Positions 48,742-55,761 of a stretch of 55,761 nt of DNA are shown here, piece after piece. Each line of letters begins with the position of its first letter. Position 1 is the stretch's first letter. The stretch comes from Fusicatenibacter sp. (lineage in GTDB: Bacteria > Bacillota > Clostridia > Lachnospirales > Lachnospiraceae), in the NCBI GenBank assembly GCA_017887445.1, contig JAGHIA010000023.1, positions 1 through 55,761 on the forward strand, written 5' to 3'. A model generated the notes under the pieces. That model saw nothing but the letters and a program-made list of their open reading frames with translations. It was not told the origin of the DNA and made no database searches. Made by a program: the position numbers and the translations under genes.

Positions 48742-49965
48742 TTACAAATTCGGCCGCACCAGCTTCGGCGCGAATCCCGCCTGCTCCAGCGCGTGGATGA
48801 TCTGGTTTTTGTGGTCCGTACCAAACGCCTCCATGGTAATGCGCAGTTCCACCGCCGCGTTGCGGTTAGTGGAGAAGAACTGGTTGTGGTCCAACTTGAT
48901 AACATTTCCTTTTTCCTCCGCGATCACCTGGGAAACGCGCACCAGCTCGCCCGGCTTATCCGGCAGAAGCACAGATACGGTGAAAATCCTGTCTCTCTGG
49001 ATCAGGCCGTTCTGTACCACGGAAGCCATGGTGATCACGTCCATATTTCCGCCGCTTAAGATGGAAACCACCTTTTTGCCTTTTACATCCAGATGCTTCA
49101 GCGCCGCCACGGTCAGAAGTCCGGAATTTTCTACGATCATTTTATGGTTCTCCACCATATCCAGGAAGCTTACGATCAGCTCGTCGTCCTCCACGGTGAT
49201 GATCTCGTCGATATTCTCACGGATGTACGGGAAGATCTTGCTGCCCGGTGTCTGCACTGCCGTACCGTCGGCGATGGTGCTGACCGGACTGACAGTCACA
49301 ACCTCTCCTTTTTCCAGGGATGCCTTCATGCAGGCGGCCCCTGAAGGTTCCACGCCGATGACCTTCACGTTTGGTTTCAGAAGTTTTGCCAGCGTGGACA
49401 CACCCGTCGCCAGTCCGCCGCCTCCGATGGGTACCAGGATATAGTCCACCAGCGGAAGCTCCTTGATAATCTCCATGGCGATGGTTCCCTGTCCTGTGGC
49501 CACCGTCAGGTCGTCGAAGGGATGGATAAAGGTGTAGCCGTACTCCTCCGCCAGTTCATAGGCTTTGGCGCAGGCCTCGTCGTAAACGTTTCCGTGAAGC
49601 ACAACCTCCGCGCCGTAGCTCTTGGTGCGCTCCACCTTGATCAGAGGCGTGGTGGTGGGCATGACGATGACTGCTTTGGCGCCGTAGCGCTGAGCCGCGT
49701 AAGCCACACCCTGGGCATGGTTTCCCGCGGAGGCGGTGATCAGTCCGCGGGAGCGTTCCTCCTCGGTCAGGGTGCTGATCTTATAGTAAGCGCCCCTCAG
49801 CTTGTAAGCCCCGGTAAACTGCATATTTTCCGGCTTCAGGTATACCTTGTTTCCGGTCTGAGCGCTGAAATAATCGCTGTATACCAGCTTTGTCTCCTGT
49901 GTCACTTTTTTCACTGTCTCGGAAGCTTCCTCAAACTTCTCCAGTGTAAGCATTTCTTCTTCCAT
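48742..49965 (-). CDS. ilvA: Threonine ammonia-lyase
   Basis: This PLP enzyme deaminates threonine to 2-oxobutyrate for isoleucine synthesis or catabolism. The 407-residue protein has the PLP lysine in FTGAYKLRGA, the phosphate loop GGGGLATG, and one C-terminal ACT domain (about 330-405), the shorter form common in anaerobes. The start is the ATG at 49965 with GGAAGGAG upstream; the 26 extra codons of the longest frame cover a repeated hairpin/RBS module. No other branched-chain genes are near. Confidence 0.95.
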   Translation of the reverse strand: MEEEMLTLEKFEEASETVKKVTQETKLVYSDYFSAQTGNKVYLKPENMQFTGAYKLRGAYYKISTLTEEERSRGLITASAGNHAQGVAYAAQRYGAKAVIVMPTTTPLIKVERTKSYGAEVVLHGNVYDEACAKAYELAEEYGYTFIHPFDDLTVATGQGTIAMEIIKELPLVDYILVPIGGGGLATGVSTLAKLLKPNVKVIGVEPSGAACMKASLEKGEVVTVSPVSTIADGTAVQTPGSKIFPYIRENIDEIITVEDDELIVSFLDMVENHKMIVENSGLLTVAALKHLDVKGKKVVSILSGGNMDVITMASVVQNGLIQRDRIFTVSVLLPDKPGELVRVSQVIAEEKGNVIKLDHNQFFSTNRNAAVELRITMEAFGTDHKNQIIHALEQAGFAPKLVRPNL

Positions 49966-50013
49966 CTTTTCTCCTTCCATGGCGCACCAGCTGCGCCAAT
50001 AATGGTAGATTTG
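49966..50013 (-). promoter_or_regulatory. 5' UTR hairpin/RBS module, copy 3
   Basis: On the minus strand TGGCGCA and TGCGCCA form a perfect stem ending in ATGGAAGGAG, the ilvA ribosome site. CCATTATTGG upstream offers a competing fold. Closely matches the cooT copy. Confidence 0.68.
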
Positions 50014-50062
50014 TTGTACTCTCCTGCCGGCTGTGCAGTCCATGCGCAGCTTTGGCTGATCG

Positions 50063-51013
50063 TCACGCTTCGTTCTCTCTCGTACTTTTTACGTCAAACA
50101 GCGCGTTGACAAACTGCTCGGAATTGAATTTCTGAAGATCCTCGATCTTCTCGCCGATTCCGATATATTTCACCGGAATATCCAGCTCTGACTGGATCGC
50201 CACGGCGATGCCTCCCTTGGCCGTTCCATCCAGCTTGGTCAGAATCAGACCGGTCACGTCCGCCACCTCGGCAAACTGCTTGGCCTGTACCAGGGCGTTC
50301 TGCCCAGTGGTTCCGTCCAGCACCACTAAAGTCTCCAGATATGCCTCCGGATACTCTTTGGCAAGGATCCTGTAGATCTTGTGAAGTTCTTCCATAAGAT
50401 TTTTCTTATTGTGAAGGCGTCCTGCCGTGTCACAGATCAGCACATCCGCGTTTCTTGCCTTGGCCGCCGCCACCGCGTCGTAGACCACAGACGCCGGATC
50501 CGCTCCGCTCTGCCCGCCGATGATATCCACCCCAGCCCGGTGCGCCCACTCGGTCAGCTGCTCGCCGGCCGCGGCGCGGAAGGTGTCGGCTGCCGCCAGC
50601 ACAACCTTCTTTCCCTGCTCCTTCAGAAGACCGGCCAGCTTTCCTACAGAGGTGGTCTTTCCCACACCGTTGACGCCAATGACCAGTACCACCGACTTGC
50701 GGTTTTCAAACTCATAGGCCGTATCGCCCACGTCCATCTGCTCCTTGATGCTGTCGATAAGAAGCTGCTTGCACTGGGCCGGATCTTTGATTTTTTCTTC
50801 TTTCACCCGTTCTTTCAGGTTTTCTATGATCTTCGTGGTTGTGGTGATCCCGATATCGCCCATCACCAGGATTTCTTCGATCTCGTCATAAAAATCGTCG
50901 TCGATGCTGGAATATCCGCTGAAAATCGAGTCGATTCCCGCAACGATGCTGTCGCGCGTCTTGGAAAGTCCGCTGACCAGACGTTTAAAGAACCCAACTT
51001 TTTCCTCCGCCAT
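50063..51013 (-). CDS. ftsY: Signal recognition particle receptor FtsY
   Basis: FtsY docks SRP-ribosome complexes at the membrane. The 316-residue protein is the NG-domain form without the long acidic N-terminus of Escherichia coli. It has P-loop GVNGVGKTTSVGKLAG, DTAGRLHNKKNLM and TKLDGTAKGG. The start is the ATG at 51013 following GGGAGG. It follows smc, as in Bacillus, but ilvA and the DUF362 gene separate it from ylxM-ffh. Confidence 0.98.
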   Translation of the reverse strand: MAEEKVGFFKRLVSGLSKTRDSIVAGIDSIFSGYSSIDDDFYDEIEEILVMGDIGITTTTKIIENLKERVKEEKIKDPAQCKQLLIDSIKEQMDVGDTAYEFENRKSVVLVIGVNGVGKTTSVGKLAGLLKEQGKKVVLAAADTFRAAAGEQLTEWAHRAGVDIIGGQSGADPASVVYDAVAAAKARNADVLICDTAGRLHNKKNLMEELHKIYRILAKEYPEAYLETLVVLDGTTGQNALVQAKQFAEVADVTGLILTKLDGTAKGGIAVAIQSELDIPVKYIGIGEKIEDLQKFNSEQFVNALFDVKSTRENEA

Positions 51014-51062
51014 CTTTTTTCCTCCCAAATTTCTGCCGCGATTCAAAAAACTGCGATATTTT

Positions 51063-51135
51063 TGTAACCATCCGCAGCTGCTGCATTTTCATACGGTCTG
51101 TGCAGCAAATGCACAGACCCGGTCAAATGGTTGCC
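51063..51135. repeat. Cassette-B partial copy
   Basis: TGTAACCATCCGCAGCTGC is followed by TTTTCATACGG, the hairpin GGTCTGTGCA / TGCACAGACC and a mutated end (GGTCAAATGGTTGCC). It lies between smc and ftsY; positions 51136-51235 hold AT-rich DNA and no gene. Confidence 0.75.
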
Positions 51136-51235
51136 AGTCTGCCTCTGTTCCGCAAAATTTTTTCGCAGAGAACTGAATAGCGCCATATTTTTATATTTAT
51201 GTAAAATACACCTTAATATTTTAACTTATTTCCCT

Positions 51236-54200
51236 CTATTTGTCCAGTTCACCTTCGATAAGACTGACGGACACCAGCGTGGAAACGCCTTTTTCCTGCA
51301 TGGTGATGCCGTACAGGCGGTCGGCGGCGTTCATCGTTCCCCGCCGGTGGGTGATAACGATAAACTGCGTGTTCTGGGTCAGCTTATGAAGATAGGTGGC
51401 AAAACGGGTAACGTTGGAATCGTCCAGCGCCGCCTCGATCTCATCCAGCAGACAGAACGGCGACGGTTTCAGGTTCTGGATGGCAAACAACAGCGCAATG
51501 GCCGTCAGCGCCTTCTCCCCTCCGGAAAGCTGCATCATATTCTGAAGCTTCTTTCCCGGCGGCTGGGAGATGATCCGGATGCCTGCCTCCAGCACATCCT
51601 CGTCTTCCATCAGTTCCAGGGTTCCCCGGCCGCCGCCGAACAGCTGCTTGAAAGCCTTGTCAAACTCCTGGCGGATTTCGGCAAATTTTTCGGTGAACTG
51701 CCTGCGCATTCCCTCGTCCAGCTCGTCGATGATCCTCTGGAGGGTTTTCGCCGCCTCCACCAGGTCCTCGTGCTGGGTACTTAAAAATTCGTGGCGCTCA
51801 TGAAGCTCCCGGTATTCCTCAATGGCGTTGACGTTGACCGCGCCCAGCCTGCGGATGGCTTCCTTGGACTCAGCGATTCTCCGCTTCATCTCCGCCCGCT
51901 CCGGCAGCTCCTCCATCCGATACTCCAGCGCACGCACCGGCGTGATCTCATATTCCTGCCACATATAGCTGTTCTGGCTCTCGCGGCTTTCCTCCAGCTT
52001 CTCCTTCTGACTGTTCAGACGGTAACATTCCTTGTCCATCCTTCCAATGTGCTCGGAAAGCTCGTCCCGCTTCCGGAAAAACTCCTTGTGTTCGGCATTC
52101 ATCGCTTCCTTCTGCTTCAGGTATTCCTCCATCTGAGCCTTTTCCTGCTCCGCCTGTTCTTTGGCAGCGGCAATCTCCTGCTCCAGCGCGGCAATCTCCT
52201 GCTCCTTCTGGGCGGACTGTTCCTGCTCCTGTCCGGCCTGACAGATCAGTTCCTCTTCCTCGCCGGCCAGCCGTTCCAGGCCTCGGCGGATACGTGTGAT
52301 ATTTTCTTCCAGAAAGCCGTATTTCTGGGATACATTGGCATGGGACAGGCGGATATCCTCTAATTCCTTCTGTACCTGCCCGTCCTGGCGGTGCAGCTCC
52401 TCCAGCGCCGCCTGGGCCTGGCTGGCCAGTTCCTCCTGCTCCCCTTCCTGACGTTTGGACAGTTCTACCTCGCCCTCGATCAATCTGCGGTTTTCATGGA
52501 TTTCCGCAATCTGGCTTTCAATCTCCGCGCCTTCCCTCTGCAGAGAGGTATAGCCGCTCTGCACCTCGCGGGTCTTCTCCACCGCGCTTTGCATATTCAT
52601 CCTGGCGGTATTCTGCTCCAGATACAGCTTCTGCATCTGCTCCGCCAGCTCTGTCTTCTTCTGACGCAGGTCATTGCGCTCATCACGGATGCCGGAAATC
52701 TTTTTCTGCATCTCGTCCAGCTCTTTTTTCAGCTGACCGATATGGCCTTCCAGCTCCTCGATCTCCCTGCGGCGTCCCAGCAGGTTGCTGTTGTTCCGGA
52801 AAGAACCTCCTGTCATGGAACCGCCGGGACTTAAAAGCTCGCCCTCCAGCGTAACCATACGCAGACTCTGATGGTATTTTCTGCCAAGAGCAATGGCATG
52901 GTCGATCTGGTCCACCACCAGGGTCCTGCCCAGAAGCTGCACCACCATGCCCCGGTATTCCTCGTCAAAACGCACCAGGTCGCTGGCCACGCCCAGCACT
53001 CCCGCCTCATGGAGTACGCCCTCCTGCACAGACGCCTGTCTGCGCTGCATACTTGTGAGGGGCAAAAAGGTGGCCCGGCCGTACCGTCCCTTTTTCAGGT
53101 ACTCGATCAGATGCTTTGCTGTGGACTCGTTGTCCGTGACAATGTTCTGGATGCTTCCGCCCAGCGCCGTCTCGATGGCAGTCTCGTATTTCTTTTCCGC
53201 CTGGATCAGATCGGCCACTACGCCGCGGATGCCGGGATAATTCTTTTTCTGCTCCATCACCTTGCGGATGCTGTTGCCGTAGCCGTCGTAGCGCTCCGTC
53301 AGGTTCTTTAAGGACTCCAGCCGGGATTCCTCCCTGTGGTAGGTGGCCTGGCCGATCTCCAGCTGACGGTTGTCCCCGGCCAGTTCTCTGGTCAGCGCCT
53401 CAATGGCTTCGTCATTTTTCCGGGACTCTGTCTGCAGCGCCTCCAGCTGCTCCTTTACCTGCTGCCAGGTCTGGCGCAGTTCTTTGAGGATGCTCTCTTG
53501 CTCCGACTCCTCGGTCCTCAGCTGCAGAAGCTTCTGGCTTAAAGAAGCCTTGCGGATGCCGATCTGCTCCAGCATGGCGTCGTAGCGCTGCAGTTTTCCC
53601 TTGGTGGACGCCCGCTGATTGAGGAGGGCGATGATCTCGCCTTTGCTCTGCTCCACGACAGCTTCCTTTTCCTGGATCTGCTGCTGCAGTTCCTGACGTT
53701 TTTGTTCTTTCTCGTCTTTTTCCCGGGAAACTGTCTCCAGCTGCTCCTTCAGTTCCTCCTGTTGTTTCCGGTACGTCTCCTGCTCTTTTCCCTGGCTTTC
53801 CCGGTCCTGGCGGATGGTCTCCATACGCTGGGCAAACTGCTCCCGGTTTCTCCCATGGGCCAGGATCTGCTCCTTCAGAAGCTCCAGCTGTCCTTCCAGC
53901 TGCTGTTTGCGCACCGCGTTCTGTCCGGCCTGCTCCTGGGCCTGGCGGATGGTTCCGTCCAGCGTCTCCAGCTCTTTTTCCAGCCGGTCGTATTCCTGGC
54001 GGGTCTGTTCGAAAGCTTCCTGGGTTTCCGAAAGCTCCTGGCTGGCTGTCTGGTACCGCTGTTCGATCTTTTCCAGTTCTTCCTTGATCCGGTCCAGTTC
54101 CATCAGGAACATGTTCACATCCAGAAGCTTCAGCTCTTCTTTCTTTTTCAGATACACCTTGGCCGTCTCAGACTGCCGTTCCAACGGTCCCAGCTGTCTG

Positions 54201-54796
54201 GTCAGCTCCGACAGGATATCCGTCACCCGCACCAGATTCTGCTGCTCCTCCGCCAGTTTTTTCTGGGTGGCGGCTTTTCTGCGCTTAAACTTCACGATTC
54301 CTGCCGCTTCGTCAAAAAGCTCCCGGCGTTCTTCCGGCTTTCCGCTGAGAATCCGGTCGATCTGGCCCTGGCCGATGATGGAATAGCCTTCCTTTCCGAT
54401 TCCCGTGTCATAGAACAGCTCGTTGATATCCTTCAGCCGGCAGGCGGTTCCGTTGAGCAGATACTCGCTCTCGCCGGAACGGTACAGGCGGCGTGTCACC
54501 GTGACCTCATTGAAATCTATGTTCAGCTTGTGATCCCCATTGTCGAAGGTGATCGCCACAGAAGCGTAACCCAGCGGCTTTCGTGTCTCCGTGCCGGAAA
54601 AGATCACGTCCTGCATGTTGCCTCCCCGCAGAGATTTCGCGCTCTGTTCGCCAAGCACCCAGCGCACGGCGTCCGCCACGTTGCTCTTTCCGCTGCCGTT
54701 TGGCCCGACGATCCCGGTGATCCCCTCGTGAAACTGCAGGTTCATCTTGTTGGCAAAGGACTTGAAACCCTGCATCTCAATGGACTTTAAATACAT
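51236..54796 (-). CDS. smc: Chromosome segregation ATPase SMC
   Basis: SMC with ScpA and ScpB extrudes DNA loops and organises the chromosome. The 1186-residue protein has the Walker A GPNGSGKSN near residue 32, long coiled coils (about 165-500 and 680-1010), the hinge (about 515-640, IRGVVADLIQ), and the C-terminal signature LSGGEKALTAIALLFA and Walker B LLDEIEAALDD. The start at 54796 follows GGAGG. rnc lies upstream and ftsY downstream. Confidence 0.98.
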   Translation of the reverse strand: MYLKSIEMQGFKSFANKMNLQFHEGITGIVGPNGSGKSNVADAVRWVLGEQSAKSLRGGNMQDVIFSGTETRKPLGYASVAITFDNGDHKLNIDFNEVTVTRRLYRSGESEYLLNGTACRLKDINELFYDTGIGKEGYSIIGQGQIDRILSGKPEERRELFDEAAGIVKFKRRKAATQKKLAEEQQNLVRVTDILSELTRQLGPLERQSETAKVYLKKKEELKLLDVNMFLMELDRIKEELEKIEQRYQTASQELSETQEAFEQTRQEYDRLEKELETLDGTIRQAQEQAGQNAVRKQQLEGQLELLKEQILAHGRNREQFAQRMETIRQDRESQGKEQETYRKQQEELKEQLETVSREKDEKEQKRQELQQQIQEKEAVVEQSKGEIIALLNQRASTKGKLQRYDAMLEQIGIRKASLSQKLLQLRTEESEQESILKELRQTWQQVKEQLEALQTESRKNDEAIEALTRELAGDNRQLEIGQATYHREESRLESLKNLTERYDGYGNSIRKVMEQKKNYPGIRGVVADLIQAEKKYETAIETALGGSIQNIVTDNESTAKHLIEYLKKGRYGRATFLPLTSMQRRQASVQEGVLHEAGVLGVASDLVRFDEEYRGMVVQLLGRTLVVDQIDHAIALGRKYHQSLRMVTLEGELLSPGGSMTGGSFRNNSNLLGRRREIEELEGHIGQLKKELDEMQKKISGIRDERNDLRQKKTELAEQMQKLYLEQNTARMNMQSAVEKTREVQSGYTSLQREGAEIESQIAEIHENRRLIEGEVELSKRQEGEQEELASQAQAALEELHRQDGQVQKELEDIRLSHANVSQKYGFLEENITRIRRGLERLAGEEEELICQAGQEQEQSAQKEQEIAALEQEIAAAKEQAEQEKAQMEEYLKQKEAMNAEHKEFFRKRDELSEHIGRMDKECYRLNSQKEKLEESRESQNSYMWQEYEITPVRALEYRMEELPERAEMKRRIAESKEAIRRLGAVNVNAIEEYRELHERHEFLSTQHEDLVEAAKTLQRIIDELDEGMRRQFTEKFAEIRQEFDKAFKQLFGGGRGTLELMEDEDVLEAGIRIISQPPGKKLQNMMQLSGGEKALTAIALLFAIQNLKPSPFCLLDEIEAALDDSNVTRFATYLHKLTQNTQFIVITHRRGTMNAADRLYGITMQEKGVSTLVSVSLIEGELDK

Positions 54797-54821
54797 AAGT
54801 TACCTCCAGGCTATCTTTTGT

Positions 54822-54849
54822 GTAACCGTTCATCTGGCTGAACGGTTAC
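54822..54849. repeat. 28-bp palindromic repeat core
   Basis: GTAACCGTTCAT and CTGAACGGTTAC arms in the short rnc-smc spacer. Confidence 0.8.
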
Positions 54850-54865
54850 TCTTTTGTCGCGGCGC

Positions 54866-55561
54866 TCATGGCTTCTTCCGGCAGCAGAGGATCGCGTGGT
54901 AGGCCGCTTCCTGCTCCGCCGCCTTTTTGGTCCTTCCGCTTCCCGTTCCGAGGATCTTGTTTCCCAACCGGACGGCCACGCAGAAATTTTTGTCATGGTC
55001 CGGTCCCTCCTCCTTCAGAAGTTCGTAAACCATAGATTCGTCGGTCTGTGCCTGTATGATTTCCTGAAGGATAGTCTTGCTATCGTAAAAGAGCTGCTTG
55101 TGCTCAATGTCATTCAAAATATAGTTAAGGATAAACTCTTTCGCATTAGTAAAACCACCATCCAGAAAAATGGCTCCGATGGTCGCTTCCATGGCGTCGG
55201 AGACAATGGAATCCCGGCTTCTTCCGCCGGTGGCCTCCTCGCCCTTTCCCAACAGCAGATAGCTGCCCAGCTCAATCTGTCTCGCGCAGAACGCCAGGGA
55301 TGGTTCACAGACCATGCTCGCACGCTTTTTCGTCAGTTCCCCTTCCGGCAGTCTGGGAAAACTCTGATACAGAAATTCACTGCTCACAACCTCCAGCACC
55401 GCGTCGCCGAGAAACTCCAGCCGTTCGTTACATTCCAGCCGTTCCATGTGATGTTCATTTACATAGGAGGAATGGCGCATAGCCATCACCAGGAGGTTAA
55501 AGTCCTGAAAATGGTAGCCGATCCTGTGTTCCAGTTCCTTGATTTTTTTTATTTGATTCAT
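54866..55561 (-). CDS. rnc: Ribonuclease III
   Basis: RNase III cuts double-stranded RNA in rRNA precursors and mRNAs. The 231-residue protein has the catalytic NERLEFLGDAVLEV motif (about 42-55), the second acidic site SDAMEATIGAIFLDGG and a C-terminal double-stranded RNA-binding domain ending GSGRTKKAAEQEAAYHAI. The start at 55561 follows AAGGAAAAG. Its presence is relevant to the giant hairpins, which would be good substrates if transcribed. Confidence 0.97.
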   Translation of the reverse strand: MNQIKKIKELEHRIGYHFQDFNLLVMAMRHSSYVNEHHMERLECNERLEFLGDAVLEVVSSEFLYQSFPRLPEGELTKKRASMVCEPSLAFCARQIELGSYLLLGKGEEATGGRSRDSIVSDAMEATIGAIFLDGGFTNAKEFILNYILNDIEHKQLFYDSKTILQEIIQAQTDESMVYELLKEEGPDHDKNFCVAVRLGNKILGTGSGRTKKAAEQEAAYHAILCCRKKP

Positions 55562-55627
55562 CTTCTTTTCCTTCCGGCTTCTATTCGTATTCCGCAGCGT
55601 CCCGTCCAACTGGACCGCTGCATATTT

Positions 55628-55760
55628 GTAACAATTCAGCCAGCTGAACTGTTACGGCATCCGTCCATTGAAAATCGCTTCGCGATGGGCCGGATGCCCG
55701 CAGGCACTACGTTTTCATACGGTCTGTGCAGTAAATGCACAGACCTGGCTGAACTGTTAC
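55628..55760. repeat. Cassette-B repeat, full length
   Basis: A core (GTAACAATTCAG / CTGAACTGTTAC) is followed by cassette B (GGCATCCGTCC to GGGCCGGATGCC, then GGTCTGTGCA / TGCACAGACC) and the end GCTGAACTGTTAC. It is nearly identical to the copy before spoIVA. Confidence 0.9.
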
Positions 55761-55761
55761 G

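Noticed and set aside
1-55761. CRISPR array
   Set aside because: The many palindromic repeats are dispersed singly between genes with irregular spacing and no spacer ladder, and no cas genes are present.

Overview
The window looks like the chromosome of a strictly anaerobic, spore-forming, acetogenic member of the Lachnospiraceae, close to Blautia. Three things point there. There is a complete CODH/acetyl-CoA synthase set plus folate-branch genes of the Wood-Ljungdahl pathway. There are sporulation genes (spoIVA, a SpoIID-type protein). The housekeeping order (rnc-smc-ftsY, ylxM-ffh-rpsP-khpA-rimM-trmD, rplS-lepB-rbgA-rnhB-yraN) is typical of Firmicutes. No phage genes, transposases, tRNAs, rRNAs or CRISPR arrays were seen. 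Almost every gene is on the minus strand; only an aldo/keto reductase and prs are on the plus strand.

Layout. 0-12 kb: queA, a histidine phosphatase, pheT-pheS under a T-box, a YihY-type membrane protein, a SpoIID-type protein, galM, a probable small structured RNA and spoIVA. 12.3-29.4 kb: the acetogenesis island. From its apparent promoter at 29.35 kb the minus-strand order is a His/Cys-rich protein, cooT, metF, cooC-2, acsA (CODH), cooC-1, acsB (ACS), acsD, acsC, acsE. After a 78-codon gene and a giant hairpin, a second transcription unit carries a RACo-type corrinoid activator, a DUF3786 protein, fchA and folD. 29.5-36.5 kb: aldo/keto reductase, gpsA, plsY, der, a DUF512 radical SAM protein, prs. 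36.8-55.8 kb: pgeF and the translation, secretion and chromosome-maintenance block, with two local insertions (isochorismatase/DUF3795, and DUF362/ilvA).

How the genes work together. MetF, FolD and FchA cover the reductive methyl branch from methenyl-THF to methyl-THF. AcsE moves the methyl group to the corrinoid protein AcsCD, the RACo-like protein reactivates that corrinoid, AcsA makes CO, and AcsB joins CO, methyl and CoA. Two CooC ATPases, CooT and a new His/Cys-rich protein are plausible nickel-supply factors. The formyl-THF synthetase, formate dehydrogenase, MetV and energy-conserving complexes are not in the window. The FolD lacks two catalytic residues of bifunctional enzymes, which fits the separate FchA.

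Intergenic DNA is crowded with unusual structure: (1) a modular family of palindromic repeats bounded by GTAACnGTTCAG and CTGAACnGTTAC, in about thirty places, as bare 28-bp cores or with two different cassettes; (2) very long GC-rich inverted repeats of 224, 270 and 302 nt, two of which share a core with compensatory base changes; (3) a covarying hairpin with its ribosome-binding site, found in front of three unrelated genes. These are the strongest candidates for undescribed biology here.
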